64,000 nucleotides of DNA from Actinomycetes bacterium (lineage in GTDB: Bacteria; Actinomycetota; Acidimicrobiia; Acidimicrobiales; Acidimicrobiaceae), in contig JAJZFV010000047.1 in NCBI GenBank assembly GCA_021805205.1, positions 1-64,000 of the forward strand. The letters are read 5' to 3'. A program made the position numbers and the translations under genes. This document shows positions 56,893 to 64,000 of this stretch, one piece after another. The notes beneath the pieces were generated by a model. It searched no databases and was not told where the DNA came from. It saw only the letters and a list, made by a program, of their open reading frames with translations. The first letter of the stretch is position 1, and every line of letters starts with the position of its first letter.

Positions 56893-56917
56893 GACCCACA
56901 TCTATGTCAATAGAGCC
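56893..56917 (-). repeat. ISL3 terminal inverted repeat (transposase 5' side)
   Basis: On the minus strand reads GGCTCTATTGAC followed by ATAGATGTGGGTC. The outer edge is followed by the 8-nt target duplication TCTAATTT. Confidence 0.88.
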
Positions 56918-57133
56918 TCTAATTTAGTGTTAGGTCAAGTTGGAAGTTGCATCGCATAGCTTCTTAGTGCTGGATCCCGCTCGGGGATAATCGCTAGCTT
57001 GAGCAACTTTGATTGGAGATCTAGGCCAGTAGATCGTGTCGAACGGAAGTGCCAATGCCAATCTACGGCCGCGTCAGCCTTTGGTACAATGCTTGCAGTT
57101 GAGGGAGATCAAAAGCGCCTATCATCGTAAGCG

Positions 57134-58021
57134 GTGACTGTAAATTTTTCTAATATCTACTCAGATATAACCAACTGGATAAAGAGTGTCGGCCTCTTGG
57201 TGCTTTTGATTGCATTGGGGTCGATCCTTGCTTCTCGCCTAGTCCACTGGTTCGGGGATAAGGTGTCCGATTCAATAAAGAAGTCTGCCAGGGCACAAAT
57301 CCGCGACGACTTCGTTCTTTCTGAGAGAAATAAGCACACCGCTGCAGTGGTCCAAGCGGTCGAGTGGGCAGCTGTAGCTCTGATCTACTCTGTCGCAATC
57401 ATTCTTGGCCTAATGGCGATAAAGATCCCAATCACCTCTCTAGTCGCCCCTGCTACGGTACTTGGGGTGGCACTTGGATTTGGCGCCCAAAAGGTGGTGG
57501 CGGACTTAGTAGCTGGCTTTTTTGTCTTTGCTGAGCGACAGTTTGGAGTAGGTGACATCATCAGGATCTCCGCTCCTGGAACACTTGGTGGCATCGCTGG
57601 AACGGTTGAAGAGGTGACGCTAAGGATTACCAGGATAAGAAATCTTGCGGGTGAACAGATAATTCTTCCAAACTCTGAAATTCGCCAGGTAGTTAACCTC
57701 TCGCGAGAGTGGTCTCAGGTGGTAGTTGACTTTCCCATTAACCCTTCGGTTGACTTGAGTGAAGTTCGACGGCGCCTCGACGATCTCGCCATTGATCTGA
57801 CGAAATCGGAGTCTTTGGCAAACCAATTGGCCGGAGCGATCGTTGTAACCGGAATTGAGTCGATCTCGCCTGGAGTGGTTACGATTCGAATGTTGGCAAA
57901 GACCCTTCCGGCTCAGCAGTGGGAGGTTGCTCGTGTAATTAGGGCTAAGGGTGTAGAAGTACTGGCCGATCTCAATGCGCTTGTTCGACCTGAATCAATT
58001 AACCTGAATTATGGACCATGA
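57134..58021 (+). CDS. MscS-family mechanosensitive channel
   Basis: A small-conductance mechanosensitive channel, 295 aa. Three TM helices are visible: WIKSVGLLVLLIALGSILAS; VEWAAVALIYSVAIILGLMA; and the pore helix VAPATVLGVALGFGAQKVVA. They are followed by the beta domain (ERQFGVGDIIRISAPG..GTVEEVTLRITRIR, LPNSEIRQVVNLSREW) and a C-terminal alpha/beta part. The start is GTG 57134. A TATCAT box 8 nt upstream suggests a leaderless message. It opens under membrane tension to release solutes. The next gene overlaps it by ATGA. Confidence 0.92.
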   Translation: MTVNFSNIYSDITNWIKSVGLLVLLIALGSILASRLVHWFGDKVSDSIKKSARAQIRDDFVLSERNKHTAAVVQAVEWAAVALIYSVAIILGLMAIKIPITSLVAPATVLGVALGFGAQKVVADLVAGFFVFAERQFGVGDIIRISAPGTLGGIAGTVEEVTLRITRIRNLAGEQIILPNSEIRQVVNLSREWSQVVVDFPINPSVDLSEVRRRLDDLAIDLTKSESLANQLAGAIVVTGIESISPGVVTIRMLAKTLPAQQWEVARVIRAKGVEVLADLNALVRPESINLNYGP

Positions 58022-58482
58022 CCTTGGAATCTACTGGTGAAATTAAAGTACCAACTCCAATAAAGGAGAGAATTAAGCGCCGACTGCCGCGACGTTCAAC
58101 TGTGATTTTGGCGGTTTTATTTACAGCGGCTTTATTTGCTTATCTTGGAAATCGACCAAGGTACTATCCAGTAGTTGTGAATCAGCCGACGACAACTACG
58201 GTAACGTTGCCTCCCCCGTCAACAACTGAACCCAGAGCTGTTGCCCCGGTTGCGACCACTTCAACTTCGACCACCTCCTCTTCTACAACGACTACCTCCT
58301 CGTCTACAACGACTACCACGACAAATCTCTCCTCCACGTCAACTACCGGTGTCGGAGTTAGCTCCACTACTACCTCAACACCCGCGACAGCTTCTACCAC
58401 CACTGTCGCCGGCAGATCTACTTCCACCTCGACGACGACAAAGGCCGGAGCCCCCACCACCTCGACGACGACTTTAGGCTAG
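58018..58482 (+). CDS. membrane-anchored Thr/Ser-rich protein
   Basis: A 154-aa protein with a basic cytoplasmic N-terminus (KERIKRRLPRR), one TM helix (STVILAVLFTAALFAYLG, about 27-44) and a Thr/Ser/Pro-rich outer tail from residue 55 onward. The tail is low-complexity, possibly O-glycosylated or spanning the cell wall. No domain is recognised. Its ATG overlaps the MscS stop, so the two are translationally coupled; it may be an accessory of the channel, but this is inferred from position only. Confidence 0.75.
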   Translation: MTLESTGEIKVPTPIKERIKRRLPRRSTVILAVLFTAALFAYLGNRPRYYPVVVNQPTTTTVTLPPPSTTEPRAVAPVATTSTSTTSSSTTTTSSSTTTTTTNLSSTSTTGVGVSSTTTSTPATASTTTVAGRSTSTSTTTKAGAPTTSTTTLG

Positions 58483-58605
58483 GTATTGTAACTCTGACAA
58501 GATCATCTCAAAGACGAAACGGTGTAGAAGCGCCATTGGGTAATCGGAGCTAGGAGCAAGGCAGCGATTGTCTTAGTTTGGCTAGGGCGTTTTACCAAAG
58601 GTGAA

Positions 58606-59466
58606 CTAGGAATAAGGGTGAGCAGAGAGGTTTTGAGGGGCTCCCAAGCGTCGGGTTGACCATCTTTCTATCGCCTCTAGTAGCGGCTCTGAGTTGTTAT
58701 CTGAATCAAGGGAAAGGATCGACGGATCGTCTCGCATCTTAGAGCGAGCATTTGCCACTGCAAAGCCGTGGCCGACTGCGCGAAGCAGCTCGAGGTCGTT
58801 TAAGTCATTTCCAATTGCGATACAATCTGAGATGCTAAAGCCGTAGTGTTTTGCGGCCTCGATCGCACCTGTAGCCTTTGAAATCTTCGCGGGGGAAAAG
58901 TCCAACCACTCTTCACCCGATGTTGAGAGATATGAGTGGTTCGAAAGCCGCGCCTCGAAGATGTGGTGAAGCTGCGAGGAGCTATGACTTTCGGTCCTGA
59001 GAATTAGCTTCGAAGCTAAATCTTGGTAGTTTCGTACTTCGCCGACCTTGTGAGGGATTACAAAGTCGACGTTGTCCATGAATCCCGATTCAATAATGAA
59101 CTCGTTCCGATGCTGTAGGGCTAGGTAGTGTCTTCCGAGCTCAGCTGCTTCGATGGTCTCGACGATGTATTTGAAGTTGTTGTTAGGCAGCGTTGACTCA
59201 TAGATGATCTCATCTCTTGCAAGGTCGATTACCAGAGCGCCATTCAAGGATACCAATATGGGGTCGAAGTCCAGTCCCTCAATCGCCTCAATGGCTCCTA
59301 ATGGCGATCGCGCGGTAGCGACGATGACTCGCACACCGCCTTCTTTGAGTTGAGAAAGAAGGCGCGCGCTAGTTTTATCCACCCTGCCGTCGTCGTTTAG
59401 TATTGTTCCATCTAAGTCGACAAAGATCGCCGGAAGTTTCTCCACTCCTACTTTAAAGACCTCCAC
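58606..59466 (-). CDS. Cof-type HAD phosphatase
   Basis: A HAD-IIB (Cof) hydrolase, about 286 aa if started at GTG 59466, which overlaps the stop of the small lipoprotein gene (TAGTG). GTG 59445 after AGGAG is the main alternative. The ORF-track start at 59544 lies inside the upstream gene. Motifs are AIFVDLDGTILNDDG, VIVATARSP, the Lys in SPAKISKATG and AIGNDLNDLELLRAVG. Cof enzymes dephosphorylate sugar phosphates, nucleotides or cofactors; the target here is unknown. Confidence 0.88.
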   Translation of the reverse strand: MEVFKVGVEKLPAIFVDLDGTILNDDGRVDKTSARLLSQLKEGGVRVIVATARSPLGAIEAIEGLDFDPILVSLNGALVIDLARDEIIYESTLPNNNFKYIVETIEAAELGRHYLALQHRNEFIIESGFMDNVDFVIPHKVGEVRNYQDLASKLILRTESHSSSQLHHIFEARLSNHSYLSTSGEEWLDFSPAKISKATGAIEAAKHYGFSISDCIAIGNDLNDLELLRAVGHGFAVANARSKMRDDPSILSLDSDNNSEPLLEAIERWSTRRLGAPQNLSAHPYS

Positions 59467-59846
59467 TAGCCGCCATTTCCAGAAGGGATCGTTGCTTGTA
59501 CGAAGACACCACCGCCATTGGGGTTCCCCCCGCCCCCTTGGCACTCTTGGCTAAGTGCACTAACGAGATTGGATAGCGGAACTCTGTTGGTCTCAGAAAG
59601 AGTCGCCTCTAGCGGTTGCCAGCTTCCATCAGTTCCGGCAGCGATTGCGGCAAATGGAAGCGCCTCTCGAATCAGATTTAGCGCCTGTTGCGAGTTGGAG
59701 TGGTTCTTGGCGTAGATTGAAAGCCCCTTATTGACCAATCCACACGCCTTTGCCCCATTGGATGAAGCTGAAGCACCACATGAAGATGCGGTTACTGCGA
59801 CGACCAGCACAGCGATAGTGTACTTTATGCCACCTCGTTTTATCAT
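59466..59846 (-). CDS. small lipoprotein, unknown function
   Basis: A 126-aa protein from ATG 59846, directly before a lipoprotein signal (IKYTIAVLVVAVTASSC, lipobox ASSC). The mature part is helical (ACGLVNKGLSIYAKNHSNSQ) and ends in a Gly/Asn-rich tail (GGGGNPNGGGVF). No known domain. The longer ORF (to 60191) adds upstream sequence that would block export. It is coupled to the HAD phosphatase gene by a 1-nt overlap. Confidence 0.7.
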   Translation of the reverse strand: MIKRGGIKYTIAVLVVAVTASSCGASASSNGAKACGLVNKGLSIYAKNHSNSQQALNLIREALPFAAIAAGTDGSWQPLEATLSETNRVPLSNLVSALSQECQGGGGNPNGGGVFVQATIPSGNGG

Positions 59847-60031
59847 CGTCGTCACACCTAATCTCCGGGTACTGCTAGGTACCAAGTCGTTACCACTTGC
59901 CACAAGGACTAACTTCGATCTTAGTACCGTTATACGACTTAGATTATTTTCTCTTTGTCCACTAAGTGGGTGTCGGCAATTACCCAAATAAGTGTCATAG
60001 GCTTTATCTGGATCTACAAGGAGATTTTGAC

Positions 60032-60847
60032 GTGTCGAGCTTTTCGGAATATGGGCCATCTTCGATGTCGTGGAGAGTCCACGCGGATCCGACCTCACTT
60101 GTAGGGGGTATTCGTGCCCTCTTGTTGCAGGCGCTTTCGATTCCATCAATGGTGGCAGTCGATACTTTTTCCAAGTATCACGATGACCCACTGGGGCGTT
60201 TCCATAGGACGACCATGTTCGTTGCTGAAACTACCTTTGGGAGTAGTGATGATGCGATGCGAGCGATCGATTCAGTTCGCGCTATGCACGAGAGGGTAAA
60301 GGGCGTTGATAGCGAGACCGGGGTGGAATTTGCCGCAGGCGATCCTCATCTCCTCGCCTTTATTCATAACTGCTACACCGACTCGATGCTAGATTGCTAT
60401 AGCCGTTTCGTGACGAAGCTCTCAGATGGTGAAAAGGATCAGTACTTGGAGGAGCAGGCGCAAGTTGCACTCCTGTTAGGCGCTAACCCGGATGAGGTAG
60501 TAACTGACCACCGGCTTCTCGCTTCGAAGATAGGCTCGATGGACAACCTTGGGGTGGTCGATGCAACACTTCGCGGATTTTCACAACTCAAAAACTTCCC
60601 CGTTCCTAGTGGTGCCAGATTCTTGTTGATCCCGTGGAGGATAGCCTTCGAAGGCGCTACTGACTCCCTTCCTCCATTTGCGAAGGAGTTCTATCGAATT
60701 TCAGGTGATCCGATCGGGGCTACCCTTAGAAATCCAGTAGTGACTGGCCTCGGATTTGTTCTTAGGAATTATCTGCCGGGTCACCCGATCTATAGAAGTG
60801 CCAAGTATCGTTACTACGAAGGTCACAGCAAGAAGGGTGTTGTTTGA
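60032..60847 (+). CDS. DUF2236/MpaB-family oxygenase-like protein
   Basis: A 271-aa protein of the DUF2236 (MpaB/rubber-oxygenase Lcp-like) family. The start is GTG 60032, with AAGGAG eight bases upstream; the ORF-track start at 59966 is unsupported. Conserved stretches are WRVHADPTSLVGGIRALLLQ, DPLGRFHRTTMFV and the His-containing DPHLLAFIHNCYTDSMLDCY. The family is suggested to bind heme and oxidise latex- or mycophenolic-type substrates; the actual substrate here is unknown. It overlaps the inositol-monophosphatase-like gene by 4 nt. Confidence 0.85.
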   Translation: MSSFSEYGPSSMSWRVHADPTSLVGGIRALLLQALSIPSMVAVDTFSKYHDDPLGRFHRTTMFVAETTFGSSDDAMRAIDSVRAMHERVKGVDSETGVEFAAGDPHLLAFIHNCYTDSMLDCYSRFVTKLSDGEKDQYLEEQAQVALLLGANPDEVVTDHRLLASKIGSMDNLGVVDATLRGFSQLKNFPVPSGARFLLIPWRIAFEGATDSLPPFAKEFYRISGDPIGATLRNPVVTGLGFVLRNYLPGHPIYRSAKYRYYEGHSKKGVV

Positions 60848-61653
60848 AAAATCTATCTTCGCACGACTTTTTTACAGTGGCGGATGAGATTTCGGTGGGT
60901 GTTCGCGAGATGTTTGCAACAACCACATTGAATTGGGCGATGACAGGAGCGAAGGATGGACAGCACCAAGGAGACGTTGATGTAGATGACTTTGTCATAG
61001 AGCGCCTCGACCAATGTGGATTTGCCACCTTCTCTGAGGAGAGTGGCTGGCGCGGAGATGGCGATCACCTGGTCGTAGTTGATCCCGTTGACGGTTCCAC
61101 TAACGCTTCAAGGGGACTTCCATCATTCGCACTCTCTCTCGCTCTTATTGAGGGTGATCAACTTATCGCCGGCACCGTCCACGATCTTTCGAATGGAGAT
61201 GTATACAGTGCGAAAGCGGGAGAGGGTGCAACTTTGAATCGAAAATATATAATGCTAGATTCACAGAATCGCCCACTTTCGAAGTCGATCGTCGCTTTGA
61301 ATGGTTTTCCCCACCGTTACTACGGATGGGGGCAATATCGTGCCCTTGGATCGGCAGCCCTGGAGATTTCAATGGTGGCTGCAAGCAAGATAGACGCCTT
61401 TATTGATCATTCAACGGTTGGGTTGGCTCCATGGGACTATCTCGGTGCACTTGCGGTCGCCAGAGAGGTTGGATGTAGCTTTGCTTGGCTAAACGACCTG
61501 GAGAATGGCAGTAGGGGTGTTGGAGGTGGAAGTGGTAGTGAGCGGGAGATCGTGATCGACCGTGACCTTACGGTTTCTCTAGATAGTGGGAGGAGGCGCT
61601 TGCTCGTAGCCCGCGATCCCGAATTGCGAGATGAGATCTTGTCTGTTCTCTAG
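60844..61653 (+). CDS. inositol monophosphatase-family enzyme
   Basis: A metal-dependent phosphatase of the IMPase/FBPase-like fold, 269 aa, starting at TTG 60844, which overlaps the preceding stop (TTGA). Metal-site motifs are FSEESG (the Glu of motif A), VVDPVDGSTNASRG and APWDYLGALAVAREVG. Possible substrates are inositol-1-phosphate, histidinol phosphate, fructose bisphosphate or PAP; the sequence alone does not decide. The gene ends 147 bp before tRNA-Val. Confidence 0.9.
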   Translation: MKNLSSHDFFTVADEISVGVREMFATTTLNWAMTGAKDGQHQGDVDVDDFVIERLDQCGFATFSEESGWRGDGDHLVVVDPVDGSTNASRGLPSFALSLALIEGDQLIAGTVHDLSNGDVYSAKAGEGATLNRKYIMLDSQNRPLSKSIVALNGFPHRYYGWGQYRALGSAALEISMVAASKIDAFIDHSTVGLAPWDYLGALAVAREVGCSFAWLNDLENGSRGVGGGSGSEREIVIDRDLTVSLDSGRRRLLVARDPELRDEILSVL

Positions 61654-61800
61654 GTGACCTGATTCGGGCCAGATCTTATCTTCGAGTTACAGTGCTCTCG
61701 ATTGTGGCTGAAATAGCTTTAGTTCAATTGGTTTTTTGATCAGAGACGATCAAGGCGGCATGAAGATTGATGGAATGCACTAAGGTTAACTAGCACTTTA

Positions 61801-61874
61801 GGGCGTTTAGCTCAGTTGGTTAGAGCAGCTGATTTACACTCAGCAGGTCGGGGGTTCGAGTCCCTTAGCGCCCA
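61801..61874 (+). tRNA. tRNA-Val(UAC)
   Basis: A cloverleaf folds with acceptor GGGCGTT/AGCGCCC (one G-U pair), D-arm GCTC..GAGC, anticodon stem GCTGA/TCAGC with loop TTTACAC (anticodon TAC) and T-arm GGGGGTTCGAGTCCC. The discriminator is A; CCA is not encoded. Confidence 0.95.
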
Positions 61875-63276
61875 CAAAATTTCTCACCTGAGAAAACTCG
61901 TTCTACCCTTGCTCATGGTCCGGATCGTCGGATTTTAGCGGCCCATCTGCTTTAAGCGGGGGTGTGGTCCCTTTGACTCAGAGCCTCGCCGCTTCTTTTA
62001 CGCCTGGAAACTAGTGGCGATTGACTTTGATATTGCTGCGCTGATTACTCTAAATGGTTGAGGTCGTTATTGTCGCCTCGAGATTGGAAACCAACCAAGA
62101 TAAGTGGCGTTAGTTGCCTGACGCAATGTGGTTTTAGATGCGTCTCGAAAGGAAGAGACTTACTTGGTCACAGCCGATCGAGGTTGACTTTTAATATTCC
62201 AATTAAGTTTTGACGGCGAGCTCGCTATGGTCCGAGCACAGCTTGTCCGTCTTTTATGATTGCCCGAATTGTGATCGTCGGTTACCGACAACTAAGTCGC
62301 TGAAAAGTGGTGTGATATTTGGGAGAATCACCATAGCCCACAGGCAAAATTCTGGATTTCTCAACACCTATTCGATTCGATAAAGTATCGAAGAAGTAAT
62401 TTCATATCTATCTTTGACCGAGTTTTACGATCGCCTCCACAAGGTGGAGTCGAGGCGCACATCCATAGGTGGCGAAGAGGTCGATCTAAGTAGTAATTCG
62501 CGATCATCGCCCACCGGTTGTACCAAACTTGGCAGATCCGAGATTTTTATATGGTGGCTGGCTATTAATTTTTTTGATGTTTGATCACCGCCATTTGGCG
62601 GCGATTGCAAATCCACCAACCGACCCATGGAATTGGCGAGATCTCCTTTGTTGAACGGTGGCGTTGCGGGAAAGGGTTTTGGAAACTTCTATTGGGTGCG
62701 TTACGTATGAGTAATTGAGATCGAAACAGTTGCTACAGCCTTGACTTCTCTGAGTCACTCCAGAAAAAGGCCGAGATTAATACCCTTGAGAGCCGCGCAC
62801 CCACAGAAGCAATGGCGACGCCAGCCATTATCTATGAAGTCAAATTGAGTTTAGGCTAATCAAAGTAGTTGAAATTGAAAAATCCTGTTTGTCTTTGCTA
62901 CTGGTCCGTTTTCGTTCAACGAAATTGGTAAGGGACGCCACGAAATTTAGATAAGTCCAATGGAGGTTCCAGGCCAATCCAAATAGCACTTTGAAGATAT
63001 CGTCATCTCGAAACCGATCCCAAGTTTGAAGTTCCATCGATCGCATCGGAGTATCCTTCTAGCGACCGTGCAAGCGATTCGGTGACTATGCGGCAAAGGC
63101 ATCGTGGTTCGAGATGGGTCGATCAGAATCGGCTTAGGGCGACCCTATTTTTTGATTCTTTGGATCTTTGAAGTCGCCATCATCATTGGGGGATGGTTCA
63201 ACCTCGTTCATAATTATTCCTATGCTTGACAACAGAATGAGTTCACTTGAATCTCTTTCTGACTCGGGAGGCAAAA
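61875..63276. other. gene-poor 1.4-kb stretch after tRNA-Val
   Basis: No ORF with a recognisable family, no ribosome-binding site upstream of the short ORFs, and no strong hairpin. Its position directly after a tRNA gene is where integrating elements often insert, so it may hold eroded remnants, but no integrase, direct repeat of the tRNA end or other element gene was found. Confidence 0.4.
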
Positions 63277-63654
63277 ATGATGGCAGAGCATTGGAAGGAA
63301 GAGCCGGAAGAAAAAGATTATCCCGCTGCATTTAGTTACCTTTCGCTCCTAGTTGATCCTCGTGAGGCAAAAGCGATCGTCAAAGCTTTGAAGCAACATA
63401 ACGATATCGACCACTTTGCCGCCAAGGACCTTTTTCGAGCGAGTGGTCTGGCGCACTTGCCCGATGACGACCCCGAAGTAACAAAGGACCTCAATAAGGT
63501 CAAAGCCGGAGAAAAGCTTTCGCCTGTTCTATTGGTGCGGGGAACGCCGCTTTGGGTAGCGGATGGATACCATCGTATCTGTGCTAGTTACCTCTTAGGC
63601 GAAGACGAAATGATCCCGTGCCGAATAGTTGGTCGAGACAACGCAAAGAAGTAG
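63277..63654 (+). CDS. ParB-fold-like hypothetical protein
   Basis: A 125-aa cytoplasmic protein from ATG 63277, preceded by GGGAGG at good spacing; the ORF-track start 63247 is upstream of it. It reads YPAAFSYLSLLVDPREAKAI, then KDLFRASGLAHLPDDDPEVT, and ends with SPVLLVRGTPLWVADGYHRI then CASYLLGEDEMIPCRIV. The DGYHR segment resembles the ParB/sulfiredoxin N-terminal fold (DGxHR), but the rest is a widespread uncharacterised family. No partner gene is seen. Confidence 0.7.
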   Translation: MMAEHWKEEPEEKDYPAAFSYLSLLVDPREAKAIVKALKQHNDIDHFAAKDLFRASGLAHLPDDDPEVTKDLNKVKAGEKLSPVLLVRGTPLWVADGYHRICASYLLGEDEMIPCRIVGRDNAKK

Positions 63655-64000
63655 AGCCCGCGTAACATAGGCCCTTATGGGTGACCATCTACAACATTGT
63701 CAATTCGAGGGATTATTCTTGCGCGAGTCGACCTCTCTTCAATCCCCTTTGGAACGTATCGGTCTACCATTTTTGAGGGCTTCTTTATACCATTGGATCT
63801 TTTGACTTTGCGTATTTCTATTCTTTATGGCTCCAAGGCGATAGGTGATCGAGTAGCGTTCCGTGGCACTTAGGTGCTCGTAGGCACTCATGGCCTTTGG
63901 ATTTTGTTCTAGGTGGCTGGTGTTTTTCTCGGCCTTCCAAGCCCAGTTCTACGGTCTCAGAGAAACAGGGCTCCATACTTGGAATCGAGTCCTCAAAAGG
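63655..64000. other. window end, no gene seen
   Basis: No ORF of note or strong signal; the next gene lies beyond the window. Confidence 0.4.

Larger units (their letters stand above)
55477..56917 (-). mobile_element. decayed ISL3-family insertion sequence (1441 bp)
   Basis: Bounded by 25-nt imperfect terminal inverted repeats (20 of 25 match; both start GGCTCTATTGAC) and by 8-nt direct repeats TTTAATTT (55469-55476) and TCTAATTT (56918-56925) differing at one base. ISL3 elements make 8-bp target duplications, so this is a complete but mutated insertion. It contains one broken transposase gene on the minus strand. Confidence 0.9.

Noticed and set aside
58182-58460. Val/Glu-rich minus ORF opposite the Thr-rich protein
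   Set aside because: Antisense shadow of a low-complexity Thr/Ser coding stretch.

Overview
The window looks like chromosomal DNA of an actinobacterium, most likely an acidophilic, iron- and sulfur-metabolising member of the Acidimicrobiia (an Acidithrix/Ferrimicrobium-like organism). This is inferred from moderate G+C, a fused isobutyryl-CoA mutase, an F420-type PPOX protein, an Rpf-like protein, several acyl-CoA enzymes and secreted proteins with a DGG.F.FGD.-type repeat. No rRNA or marker gene is present to prove the taxonomy. Several promoters suggest leaderless mRNAs.

Layout. 1-7.2 kb: a BNR-repeat lipoprotein, then a minus-strand cassette of an LRV-repeat protein, a MoxR AAA ATPase and a VWA/metallopeptidase protein. 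7.5-8.2 kb: a dead vapBC toxin-antitoxin module whose vapC has three in-frame stops. 8.95-18.9 kb: a complete type II-C CRISPR-Cas locus in the order tracrRNA, cas9 (1120 aa), cas1, cas2, strong hairpin, and an array of 81 repeats and 80 spacers. The array begins 51 bp after cas2 and ends 21 bp from a minus-strand marR gene. The tracrRNA anti-repeat shows that functional crRNAs lie on the minus strand, opposite to the cas genes and in the same sense as the upstream icmF-marR operon.

18.9-31.9 kb: marR, icmF and a BtuF-like protein; a CstR-like regulator with a matching palindromic operator; a thioredoxin-fold protein behind a MerR-type promoter; an ABM monooxygenase; an acyl-ACP desaturase; then CoA-disulfide reductase-rhodanese, sulfide:quinone oxidoreductase and a rhodanese behind a second copy of the CstR-like operator. 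Together these suggest a sulfide/persulfide detoxification regulon. A class III CoA-transferase follows. 32-43.8 kb: a GGDEF-EAL protein, DUF4383, two acyl-CoA dehydrogenases, a CbbY-like HAD enzyme, an Rpf-like protein, an aquaporin with two NPV motifs, an ArdC-like protein and an F420-type protein. 44-47.8 kb: ECF sigma and anti-sigma factors divergent from a cupredoxin and two ferritin-like exported proteins. 47.8-55.1 kb: DUF3293, HicB-like and MCP-like proteins, then two convergent secreted enzymes (GH99-like and alpha/beta hydrolase) sharing the same 42-residue repeat at opposite ends. 55.5-56.9 kb: a decayed ISL3 element with terminal inverted repeats and an 8-bp target duplication. 57-64 kb: MscS channel, Thr-rich membrane protein, Cof-type HAD phosphatase, small lipoprotein, MpaB-like DUF2236 protein, inositol-monophosphatase-like enzyme, tRNA-Val(UAC), a 1.4-kb gene-poor stretch and a ParB-fold-like hypothetical protein.

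The strongest candidate for something new is the CRISPR locus. It has a compact intact Cas9 with a readable tracrRNA, very uniform 36-nt repeats, 28-nt spacers, a -10-like hexamer at the repeat end, no visible leader, and a long array that could be fed by read-through from a metabolic operon.
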